Assembly (NCBI GenBank): GCA_023422485.1
Contig: JAGTAM010000426.1
Location: 1 to 11,787 of the forward strand
From: Pseudomonadota bacterium
Lineage (GTDB): Bacteria; Pseudomonadota; Alphaproteobacteria; Rhizobiales; Beijerinckiaceae
DNA: 11,787 bases
Reading direction: 5' to 3'
In this document: in pieces, positions 1 to 6,585 of the stretch
How positions within the stretch are numbered: the stretch's first letter is position 1
Layout: every line of letters begins with the position of its first letter
Translations under genes and position numbers: made by a program
Notes under the pieces: model-generated
Told to the model about the DNA's origin: nothing
Databases searched by the model: none
Seen by the model: the letters and a program-made list of their open reading frames with translations, nothing else

Positions 1-4
1 ATGT

Positions 5-27
5 CGCGATCCGCTGTCGGATTCGCG
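5..27 (-). terminator. Hairpin directly after tenA stop, possible terminator
   Basis: On the plus strand CGCGATCCG (5-13) pairs with CGGATTCGCG (18-27) around the loop CTGT, with one bulged base. It lies immediately beyond the tenA stop codon (28-30), the expected place for a terminator of the minus-strand operon. No clear T-run follows within the window, so it may instead be a 3'-end stabilising hairpin. Confidence 0.4.
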
Positions 28-711
28 TCACAGCGGCCAGGAAACGTCGCGATAGGCCCCGTCCCAGAACCCGTATTCGAGGCGGGTTGCGTGGGCGTAG
101 GCCGCGTGCATGCGCTCCCGCAGGGAACGCGAGGCGTCCGCCGCCGCCTCGTCGGTCGCGGCGATCATCGCGGCCACCGCTGCGCCGAATTCCTTGCCGG
201 CATAGGTGTCGATCCAGGCACGGTAGGGATTGTCGGCGCCCGCGCGGGAGAAGATGTCGCGACCGACCTCGGCATAGATCCAGAAACAGGGCAGGAGCGC
301 CCCGAGCACGACTTCGTAGGGCTCGGCATAGGCCGCCGCCGTCAGCCACGCGACGTAATGGTCGCAAGGAGGCGAGAGCGGCGTCGCGGCGAAAGTCCCG
401 GCATCGATTCCGTAGGCCTGGAAGAAGCCGCCGTGCAGCGCGCGCTCGACCACGATGGCGGTCTCGGCGCCGCGGGCGAATTGCACGATCCGGTCGGGGT
501 GCGGCGCCTTGGCGGCGGCGAGGGCCAGCGCCCGGCCGAAACCGATCAGGTAATGCGCATCCTGGACGATGTAGCGGCGGAAGCGTTCAGGCGCGAGCGA
601 GCCCTCCGCCAGCTCCGCGTTGAACGGCATCGTCCGAATGGTCTCGTAGGCCGCGAGATTGCGGGCCCAGGCCTCCTGCGTGAAGCGCCCGGCAGAGGTG
701 GTGTCGGCCAA
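28..711 (-). CDS. tenA: TenA family aminopyrimidine aminohydrolase (thiaminase II)
   Basis: This 227-residue protein has the usual TenA length and fold signature. TenA enzymes hydrolyse aminopyrimidine breakdown products of thiamin to hydroxymethylpyrimidine for salvage, in the cytoplasm. Visible active-site residues are Asp51 and Tyr54 in QDAHYL, the catalytic Cys142 in LLPCFWIYAEVG, and Glu212 in RLEYGFW; these match Asp44, Tyr47, Cys135 and Glu205 of Bacillus subtilis TenA. The start is TTG at 711: the next in-frame ATG (630) would remove the conserved first helix, and GGAG lies 8 nt upstream (complement of 720-723). It follows the response regulator by 26 nt and is probably the last gene of the kinase-regulator operon. 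No TPP riboswitch is seen. The fold is shared with PqqC, but the TenA cysteine and glutamate favour TenA. The family call is secure; the exact substrate is inferred. Confidence 0.9.
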   Translation of the reverse strand: MADTTSAGRFTQEAWARNLAAYETIRTMPFNAELAEGSLAPERFRRYIVQDAHYLIGFGRALALAAAKAPHPDRIVQFARGAETAIVVERALHGGFFQAYGIDAGTFAATPLSPPCDHYVAWLTAAAYAEPYEVVLGALLPCFWIYAEVGRDIFSRAGADNPYRAWIDTYAGKEFGAAVAAMIAATDEAAADASRSLRERMHAAYAHATRLEYGFWDGAYRDVSWPL

Positions 712-719
712 GAACGGCG

Positions 720-723
720 CTCC
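720..723 (-). promoter_or_regulatory. Ribosome binding site supporting the TTG start of tenA
   Basis: GGAG on the minus strand (complement of CTCC at 720-723) lies 8 nt before the TTG at 711. It decides the start of tenA, since the first in-frame ATG is 27 codons further in. Confidence 0.5.
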
Positions 724-737
724 GTCTTCGAGAGAAA

Positions 738-1427
738 TCAGCCCTGCCTTTGCGCCTGCGTCACCGCCACGTGGATCAGCTCGGCCAGCGTGCGGACCTT
801 CAGCTTCTGGCGCATCTGCGAGCAGGCGTTGGTGACGGTCTTGTAGCTGACCGAGAGGTCGGCGGCGATGGCGCCGTAGGACTTGCCCTGCGCGAGGCGG
901 GCGAGGATCTGCTGCTCGCGCGGCGTGAGCTGGGTCTCCGGGGTGCGGCGCGGATCGGCGCGCAGCATGGCGACCTCGGTGGCCAGCCGCCGGTCGAGGT
1001 AGACCTCGCCCGCACGCACCCGTTCGAAGGCCTGGAACAATTCGTTCGAGGCGTGATCCTTCAGGACGTATCCGAGCGCCCCGGCCTCCAGTGCCCGCGA
1101 GACGATGACCGGATCGTTGTGCATCGAGAAGACGAGGACGCGGGTCTCGGGCTCGATGGCGCGCATGCGCCGGATCAGGGCGAGGCCGGCCAGCCCGCTG
1201 CCCTGGAAGGTCAGGTCGCAGATCACTACCGGCGGGCGCAGGCGGTGGAAGGCGCGGTAGCCGGAGACGACGCCGGTCGCCTCCACCACGGTCTCGATCC
1301 CGGCATCCTCCAGCACGCGGCGGCAGCCCTGCAGGACGATCGGGTGATCGTCGATGACCAGAACCGGGACGGGTCCGCCCTTGCTCGACGCCGCTTTCAT
1401 CACGGGGCTGCTGACCGGGGCGTTCAT
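738..1427 (-). CDS. LuxR/NarL-type two-component response regulator
   Basis: A 229-residue regulator. The receiver domain spans about residues 20-140: acidic pair Asp26-Asp27 (VIDDHP), phosphoacceptor Asp71 (VICDLTF), switch Ser101 and conserved Lys123 (VLKDHAS). The LuxR helix-turn-helix spans about 165-225 (LTPREQQILARLAQG, then YKTVTNACSQMRQKL). Phosphorylation by the adjacent kinase should switch on DNA binding. The frame is open further upstream to 1649, but that part overlaps the kinase gene and looks like shadow sequence. ATG 1427 lies 10 nt after the kinase stop and is the natural start; ATG 1400 is an alternative. Neither has a clear Shine-Dalgarno, suggesting translation coupled to the kinase. 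The pairing resembles MoxY-MoxX of methylotrophs, but its target genes cannot be read from the sequence. Confidence 0.92.
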   Translation of the reverse strand: MNAPVSSPVMKAASSKGGPVPVLVIDDHPIVLQGCRRVLEDAGIETVVEATGVVSGYRAFHRLRPPVVICDLTFQGSGLAGLALIRRMRAIEPETRVLVFSMHNDPVIVSRALEAGALGYVLKDHASNELFQAFERVRAGEVYLDRRLATEVAMLRADPRRTPETQLTPREQQILARLAQGKSYGAIAADLSVSYKTVTNACSQMRQKLKVRTLAELIHVAVTQAQRQG

Positions 1428-1437
1428 CTTACACGCA

Positions 1438-2916
1438 TCACTTGGGTTGCGGCGCGGGCGGAGGCAAAACCTCGCTGCCGTCGCGCTCGGGATCGATCGG
1501 GAGGGTGATCCGGACAACGGTTCCGGAGGCGCCGTTGTCAAGAGAAGCCGTGTCGAGGCGGAAATGGCCGCCCAGCGCCTCGACCCGCTCGCGCATTCCG
1601 GACAGGCCGAGGCCGACGCGGTGGCCGGGCGCGATGCCGGTGCCGTCATCCTCGACGCTGATCCGAAGGGTCGTCAGGCCGGCGGGATCGATCTCCTGCG
1701 CCACGCGGGCCCGGACATGGCGAGCATCGCCGTGGCGCACGGCGTTGGTGCTGCTCTCCTGGATGCAGCGGAACACGGTGAGGTCGACGATGTCACCGTA
1801 GCCCTGCGCGAGACCTTCGAACGCCCCGTCGAAACGGGTGTCGGGATGGCGCCGCTGGAAGTCGCGCAGGAGGAGGCTGAGGCAATCGGCGAGCGGCACT
1901 TCGCCGAGGCCGTGCGGGCGCAGGCGGTTGAGGAGGTCGCGGTTGAGGAGCTGAACCTGGCCGACGATGCTGCCGATATCCCCGGCCCGCGCCGCGAGCC
2001 GGCCGCGGTCGATCTCGCCGGGATTGGCGGCGAGCCGCGCCACGGAGGCCGCGTTCGCCTCCAAGGCGAACAGGCAGGGGCCGAACTCGTCGTGGAGTTC
2101 CAACGCGATGCGGGCGCGCTCGTCGTCCTGGGCCGTCAGGAGCTGGCGGTTGAGGCGGCCGTTGGCGGCCCGTGCCTCGGAGAGCGCCCCGGCCACGCGG
2201 TTGAACCGCTCGGCGATCACCGCCAGTTCGCGGGAGGCGGGCGGGTCGAGATGGGCGGTGTAGTCGGGCCGCGCCAGCCGGGTCAGCCCGTCGGCGAGGC
2301 GGCCGAGCGGCCGCAGGATGCGCCCGAGCGCCAGGGTGAGGGCGGCCAGCACCGCGAGGTTCAGGATCAGGCTGGCGAGTGCCAGCGAGCGGGCATAACC
2401 CCACACCTCCTCGATCTCGTCGAGGGGCTGGGTCGTGATCGCGGCGGTGCCGATCCGCTCGCCGCGTACGACGATCGGCAGATCGTGCTGGTGCGGCTCG
2501 GGGGCGATCAGTCGGACGAACCAGCGCGGCGCCGTGCGCTGCTCGCGCCCCTGCCCGGAGGGACCGAAGCCGATCCGCCGCCCTTCCGCATCGAGGATCG
2601 TCACGCGCACGTGGCGCAGGGCCTGAAAGCGCAGGTCGAGGGTGTGGAGCACGCTCTCGGGGCTCGGGCTGCGCAGGGAGCGGATGGTGTCGGCCACCAG
2701 GGGCTCGACGGTGGCGAGACTGGCCGCCATCTCGACCTTCACGGCGCTGCGCGCGGTCAGAACGATCACGCCGCAGGAGACCAGGGCAGCGACGACGTCG
2801 ATGGCGAGCACGATCAGGATCAGGCGCGTGCGCGTCGGCCAGCCGGCCCAGAACGGTACGGCGGCCCGATCCTGCGCCTCGTCGGCCTTGGGATCGGACG
2901 TCGGTTGCGCCATCAT
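1438..2916 (-). CDS. Membrane sensor histidine kinase (HisKA_3 class, MoxY-like)
   Basis: The kinase is 492 residues from ATG 2916. It has a membrane segment at about residues 32-54, a periplasmic domain of about 120 residues, a second membrane segment at about 177-198, and HAMP at about 200-248. The NarX/UhpB-type dimerisation motif follows, with phosphoacceptor His275 (RIALELHDEFGP), then an HATPase domain with N-box Asn391 (ESSTNAVRHG), DDGTG at 423-427 and GLGLSGM at 435-441. The periplasmic domain ends in QPLDEIEEVW, which I associate with the LapD/MoxY periplasmic family; that assignment is from memory. It should autophosphorylate and pass phosphate to the regulator encoded 10 nt downstream. 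A TTG at 3021 would add 35 Pro/Arg-rich residues without a good Shine-Dalgarno, so tandem ATGs at 2916/2913 are preferred. The signal sensed is unknown. Confidence 0.9.
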   Translation of the reverse strand: MMAQPTSDPKADEAQDRAAVPFWAGWPTRTRLILIVLAIDVVAALVSCGVIVLTARSAVKVEMAASLATVEPLVADTIRSLRSPSPESVLHTLDLRFQALRHVRVTILDAEGRRIGFGPSGQGREQRTAPRWFVRLIAPEPHQHDLPIVVRGERIGTAAITTQPLDEIEEVWGYARSLALASLILNLAVLAALTLALGRILRPLGRLADGLTRLARPDYTAHLDPPASRELAVIAERFNRVAGALSEARAANGRLNRQLLTAQDDERARIALELHDEFGPCLFALEANAASVARLAANPGEIDRGRLAARAGDIGSIVGQVQLLNRDLLNRLRPHGLGEVPLADCLSLLLRDFQRRHPDTRFDGAFEGLAQGYGDIVDLTVFRCIQESSTNAVRHGDARHVRARVAQEIDPAGLTTLRISVEDDGTGIAPGHRVGLGLSGMRERVEALGGHFRLDTASLDNGASGTVVRITLPIDPERDGSEVLPPPAPQPK

Positions 2917-3422
2917 CGGCGACAGATCGGGTTGCAGTGCGGCGGGATTCGGCACGGGCCCTCGCAGTCGGTCAGGCCACCGCCCGCCGAGGGCGCCGCG
3001 GACCGGCTCGGCCCGGGACAATTCGGCAAGCCGACATCGGATAAAAGTCTCAGATCTCTACTCTTTCGGCACGGACGGCACCGTGGCCGATCGTTGGGCG
3101 AAAGTCCATGCCGGGGCCGCGCCGCAGGGTCGCACGGCCCACTGATGTTTCTCTTATGGTCGCCGGCCTTGAAGCGGCGCGAGAGCACTCCCGGGTTACA
3201 CGCTCCGTTAAACCGAGTCCGATAAGAACGTCGGCGAGAACAGATCCGAGCGAGACTTGTCCGCGGCGCACGCCGTCCGGTCAGCTTTGGCTGCCTCGGA
3301 GATTTCGCTAGATTCGTGTGGATGGCCGGCGCCTGAATTCTGTTCAGGCCGCATGGACATCTTGCCGCCGCATTGCCGAGGCCGTGTTGTTGCAGGGGTA
3401 CAACGTGCAAGAGGCCGGCCGC
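2917..3422. other. Divergent intergenic region between kinase and membrane-protein genes
   Basis: About 500 nt separate the divergently transcribed kinase and membrane-protein genes, so both promoters should lie here. Part of it (2917-3021) could be a TTG-started kinase N-terminus, and 3318-3422 could be a GTG-started N-terminus of the plus-strand gene. The composition is less GC-rich at 3040-3070 and 3205-3235. An AGATCT palindrome lies near 3052-3057. I see no convincing RNA gene or repeat. Confidence 0.5.
3286..3313 (+). promoter_or_regulatory. Weak sigma-70-like promoter candidate for the membrane-protein gene
   Basis: TTTGGC (3286-3291) and CTAGAT (3308-3313) are separated by 16 nt and lie about 110 nt upstream of the ATG at 3423. 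Both boxes deviate from consensus, so this is a candidate only. Confidence 0.2.
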
Positions 3423-4370
3423 ATGTCGGTGGCGATTCATCCGTCCGAAGCCCGTCCGTCCGAGGCGAGAGCCCAGGCCCGGTTCCGGCTGCCCGTGATC
3501 GCGGGCGTCGCCGGCGGGGGCGTGGCCCTCGTCGTCTTCGCTGTCGGGGCGTTCTCGTTCTTCTCCGATCTCGCCGATCCGCGGAGCCGTCCGACCCGGA
3601 TCGCACCGGTCGCCTCGCAATGGCCCGACCTGAAGGACGGTGTGCCGGCCCTGGCGCCGCCGACGGGCGGACCCGTGACCGCCCCGCGCCGGGCAAGCCT
3701 TCCGTCCGCCGAACCCACGCCCTCGCCTCCGGTACCAGCCCAGGCCGCAACCCCCATCCCGGTCGCGGCACCGGCGCAAGCCACGGCACCCGTCCAAGCC
3801 GCAGCGCCTGTGCAAGCGACGCTGCCCGCTCAAGCCACGCCAACGACCCAAGCGGTGCTGCCGGCCCGAGGCGCGGCAAGGGTTCAAGCCGCCGCGGCGC
3901 TGTCGGCGCGGGGCAACCCTCCGATCGAACCCGCCCCCACGGTCCCGGCCACGGGCCGCACGGCGGCGGCGCTCCCCCCCGCCAAGGTCACGGTCCCTCT
4001 GCCTCCGAGCCGGAGCGAGACCGTCCGGGCCAAGACGGAACAGCCCGCCAAGTTCGTGTCGCTGCCCGCACCGAAGGCGAAGCCCGAGATCGCCAAGGCC
4101 GAGAATAAGCCCGAGACCAAGCTCGAGGCGAAGGCCGAGACCGCGAAAGCCGATGCCGCCCGCAAGGCCGTGCCGGCTCCCCGCAACCGGACGGCGGAGA
4201 CGCGGCCGCCCCAGACCGCTTCGGCGCAGCCGCCCGCAGCCAACCCGGCGCAGGATTCGGCGGACGAGCCCGAACTGCTCGGCGTCAAGATTCCGGGCGG
4301 TCGACAGATCCGCGAAGGCTGGGACGCCGCCGTGAACGGCCTGCTCGGCAAAAAGTCCGGCAGCGAGTAG
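3423..4370 (+). CDS. Hypothetical single-pass membrane protein with Pro/Ala-rich low-complexity region
   Basis: I do not recognise this 315-residue protein. It has a short basic N-terminus (about 1-22), one hydrophobic helix (about 24-47, PVIAGVAGGGVALVVFAVGAF) and a long Pro/Ala/Thr-rich segment (about 75-200) with degenerate repeats of the type APVQA/LPAQAT. A Lys/Glu/Ala-rich stretch (about 218-255) follows, then an ordered-looking C-terminus, ELLGVKIPGGRQIREGWD and a few more residues. The layout suggests an inner-membrane anchor with an extended periplasmic linker, but nothing identifies a TonB, FtsN or SPOR domain. ATG 3423 is preferred because AAGAGG (3409-3414) sits 8 nt upstream; a GTG at 3318 would add 35 residues. 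It is transcribed alone, divergent from the kinase and convergent with the helicase. Function unknown. Confidence 0.65.
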   Translation: MSVAIHPSEARPSEARAQARFRLPVIAGVAGGGVALVVFAVGAFSFFSDLADPRSRPTRIAPVASQWPDLKDGVPALAPPTGGPVTAPRRASLPSAEPTPSPPVPAQAATPIPVAAPAQATAPVQAAAPVQATLPAQATPTTQAVLPARGAARVQAAAALSARGNPPIEPAPTVPATGRTAAALPPAKVTVPLPPSRSETVRAKTEQPAKFVSLPAPKAKPEIAKAENKPETKLEAKAETAKADAARKAVPAPRNRTAETRPPQTASAQPPAANPAQDSADEPELLGVKIPGGRQIREGWDAAVNGLLGKKSGSE

Positions 4371-4452
4371 CCGTTCGTAGACCGATCCGGTGCGGACGCG
4401 CCGGAGCGGGCCTTCCCTACGATGTTCCGTTTAACCGCCTCGGTCTCGCCTC

Positions 4453-4547
4453 CGTCATCGCGAGGCGAAGCCGTGGCGATCCAGGGCGCGACGTTTCCGG
4501 AGAGTTGCGCCCTCGATCGCTTCGGTTCGGCCCCCGCTGCCGTCATT
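4453..4547. repeat. REP-like imperfect inverted repeat in convergent intergenic region
   Basis: The left arm begins GTCATCGCGAGGCGAAGCC (from 4454) and runs to GGGCGC (4489). The right arm starts GCGCCCTCGATCGC at 4507. Aligning 4462-4489 with the reverse complement of 4507-4534 gives 21 matches in 28, with a loop of about 17 nt. The left arm resembles a dispersed proteobacterial repeat of the type GTCATTGCGAGG...GAAGCAATCC, known to me from alphaproteobacterial genomes. Such elements typically sit in convergent or intergenic positions and fold as RNA or DNA hairpins. Whether it is repeated elsewhere in this genome cannot be seen from one window. Confidence 0.5.
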
Positions 4548-4652
4548 CCACGGCGACGGAGGCGTTCAACCCACGACCGGCCTCCACGTCCTGTCCCAGC
4601 ATCGAATCGCAGGTGGATCCCAGGTTCCGCTGTACAGTGCCGGGGAGATGGC

Positions 4653-4683
4653 GAGGGGGCTGATCCCTACCGATCCGCCCCTC
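4653..4683 (-). terminator. GC-rich hairpin downstream of helicase, possible terminator
   Basis: GAGGGGGCTGATC (4653-4665) pairs with GATCCGCCCCTC (4672-4683) with one bulged G and one mismatch, around a 6-nt loop. It lies about 38 nt past the helicase stop at 4721. There is no adjacent T-run on either strand, so it may act as a transcript-end stabiliser rather than an intrinsic terminator. Confidence 0.4.
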
Positions 4684-4720
4684 ACCATCCGCCGGCAACG
4701 TGATCGCGCGGCGGCCTCGC

Positions 4721-6424
4721 TCAGCCGCCCCGTCCGGTTTTGGTCGCCTCGCGGCGGTGGCGCTGGGCGCGGGGGCTCTTCGGCGCCTTGGCGGGCGCGG
4801 GACCGTCCCCTTGCATCCGCTCGATGCGGACATCCGCCGGCCCGCGCCGGGCGAAGGCGGCGGCGAAATCCTCCGCGGCGCTGGCCCGCACCTCGAAGGC
4901 GGTCTCGTTGTCGAAGATCCGGATCGCGCCGATATCGCCGCGCCCGATCTGCCCGCGACGGGTCAGCATCGGCAGCAGGCGGCGCGGCTCGACCCGGTCG
5001 CGGCGGCCGAGATTGAGCCGGAACCAGGCGGCCGGCTCGTCCTCGCCGATCCGCGGGGCTCCGACCGGGACGCCGCGGGAATCCGGACGGCGGCTGGTCT
5101 CGTAGGCCGGATCGCTGACTTCCTCCGGCACGGGGATGCGCGAGCGGTAGAGCCGGGCGAAGGCGGCGGCGAGACGCTCGGGCGGGCAGCGCTCCATCAG
5201 CGCCTCGGCCCACTCCCGCTCCCACTCCCGGTCCTCTTCCGTCTCGGGCTCGGCGAGCAGCGGATCGGACATCATCCGCTCGCGGTCGAGGGCGCGGATC
5301 TCGTCCGCATTCGGCGGACCGCTCCAATCGGGGCTGACCTTGGCGATGGCGAACATCTGCTCGGCGCGCCGCCGCCGCGCGGGCGGCACCAGCACGACGC
5401 TCGTGCCTTTGCGGCCGGCGCGGCCGGTACGGCCGGAGCGGTGCTGCATCACCTCGGCATCGTGCGGCAGGTCGGCGTGGATGACGAGATCGAGCCCCGG
5501 CAGATCGATGCCGCGGGCGGCAACGTCGGTGGCGACGCAGACGCGGGCGCGACCGTCGCGCAGGGCCTGGAGCGCCGCATTGCGCTCACCCTGGCCGAGT
5601 TCGCCCGAGAGCGCCACGGCCGAGAAGCCGCGCTCGGTCAGCGAGGCCTGGAGATGGCGCACCCCGTCGCGGGTGTTGCAGAACACGATCGCCACCGGCG
5701 CATCGACGTAGCGCAGCACGTTGACGACGGCGTGCTCGACCTCGCGCGGCATCACCCGCACCGCGCGGTAGACGATGTCGGCATGGCCGCGGGTCTCGCC
5801 GGCGACGGCAAGCCGCAGGGCGTCGCGCTGGTAGCTCTCGGCGAGTGCGACGATGGCCTTCGGCAGGGTCGCCGAGAACAGCAGGGTGCGCCGATCCGCC
5901 GGGGTCTCCGCGAGGATGAATTCGAGATCCTCGCGAAAGCCCATATCGAGCATCTCGTCAGCCTCGACGAGGACGACGGCGCGCAGCTCGTCGGTGACGA
6001 GCCGGCCCCGCTCCATATGGTCGCGCAGACGCCCCGGCGTACCGACGACGATGTGGACGCCGGCCTCCAGCGCGCGGGCCTCGCGGCGCGGATCCATGCC
6101 GCCGACACAGGGGACGACGCGGGCGCCAGTCTGCGCGTAGAGCCAAGTCAGCTCCCGCTGCACCTGGAGCGCCAGTTCACGGGTCGGTGCGATGACGAGG
6201 GCCAGCGGCGCGGCCGGCGGCGGCAGGGCCTCCTCGGGCCCGAGCAGCGTGCCGGCGATGGCGAGACCGAAGGCGACGGTCTTGCCCGAGCCGGTCTGGG
6301 CCGAGACGAGCAGGTCGCGGTCCGGCGCGGCGTCGAGCACCGCCTGCTGGACGGGGGTCGGCTCGGCATAGTTGCGCTCGGTGAGCGCCCGGGCGAGGGG
6401 GGAGGGCAGAGATGGAAATGGCAA
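4721..6424 (-). CDS. DEAD-box-family ATP-dependent RNA helicase with DbpA-like RNA-binding domain; motif II is VEAD
   Basis: The enzyme is 567 residues from TTG 6424. Motifs in order are: Q motif (EPTPVQ, 21-26), motif I SAQTGSGKT (41-49), PTRELA, GTPGRL, motif II (153-156), SAT (184-186), IVFCNTR (246-252), ATDVAARGID (298-307) and HRSGRTGR (328-335). A DbpA-type RNA-binding domain lies at about 464-528, then a basic tail. The family remodels RNA, in ribosome assembly or mRNA turnover. Motif II reads VEAD: the first Asp, which helps hold Mg-ATP, is Val153 (codon at 5966-5968), one base from Asp. If real, ATP hydrolysis should be impaired. The frame extends upstream to 6943 but overlaps the HD-GYP gene. 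TTG 6424 gives the normal family start, with GAAGG upstream; the exact start is uncertain. Confidence 0.88.
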   Translation of the reverse strand: MPFPSLPSPLARALTERNYAEPTPVQQAVLDAAPDRDLLVSAQTGSGKTVAFGLAIAGTLLGPEEALPPPAAPLALVIAPTRELALQVQRELTWLYAQTGARVVPCVGGMDPRREARALEAGVHIVVGTPGRLRDHMERGRLVTDELRAVVLVEADEMLDMGFREDLEFILAETPADRRTLLFSATLPKAIVALAESYQRDALRLAVAGETRGHADIVYRAVRVMPREVEHAVVNVLRYVDAPVAIVFCNTRDGVRHLQASLTERGFSAVALSGELGQGERNAALQALRDGRARVCVATDVAARGIDLPGLDLVIHADLPHDAEVMQHRSGRTGRAGRKGTSVVLVPPARRRRAEQMFAIAKVSPDWSGPPNADEIRALDRERMMSDPLLAEPETEEDREWEREWAEALMERCPPERLAAAFARLYRSRIPVPEEVSDPAYETSRRPDSRGVPVGAPRIGEDEPAAWFRLNLGRRDRVEPRRLLPMLTRRGQIGRGDIGAIRIFDNETAFEVRASAAEDFAAAFARRGPADVRIERMQGDGPAPAKAPKSPRAQRHRREATKTGRGG

Positions 6425-6474
6425 GGGAGGTGCGCCTTCGGACCGGCGATCATCGGCCGGATCGGAATTAAGCC

Positions 6475-6494
6475 CCGCTTCTAGCCGCAAGCGG
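6475..6494 (-). other. Short hairpin between HD-GYP and helicase genes
   Basis: CCGCTT (6475-6480) and AAGCGG (6489-6494) form a 6-bp perfect stem with an 8-nt loop in the 161-nt gap between the HD-GYP stop (6586) and the helicase start (6424). It could be a weak attenuator or terminator between the two minus-strand genes. No T-run follows, so function is not supported beyond the symmetry. Confidence 0.25.
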
Positions 6495-6585
6495 ACGCGC
6501 CGACCACTACCTGCACCGCGTGGGGGCGTTGCATGCGGGCCAGAGCCTCTCGCCTGCGTGATGAACTGCGGAGCGACGAGCGCGC

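Larger units (their letters stand above)
4371..4720. other. Convergent intergenic region with two inverted repeats
   Basis: This 350-nt gap separates the 3' ends of the membrane-protein and helicase genes. It holds a REP-like inverted repeat (4459-4534) and a GC-rich hairpin (4653-4683), both listed separately. The remaining sequence shows no credible gene: short open frames here lack family resemblance and good starts. Confidence 0.5.

Noticed and set aside
712..737. TPP riboswitch upstream of tenA
   Set aside because: The gap to the regulator gene is only 26 nt, far too short for the aptamer, and no thi-box sequence is visible.
1354..3225. Plus-strand open frame of 623 codons antisense to the kinase
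   Set aside because: It lies opposite a gene with clear kinase motifs and shows no domain. Such long antisense frames are expected at this GC content.
2913..3887. Minus-strand 324-codon frame across the divergent intergenic region
   Set aside because: The translation is Arg/Gly-rich low complexity without family features, and it overlaps both the kinase start and the plus-strand gene.
4700..6484. Plus-strand open frame of 594 codons antisense to the helicase
   Set aside because: The helicase motifs on the minus strand are unmistakable; the antisense translation is Gly/Arg/Ala-rich shadow sequence.
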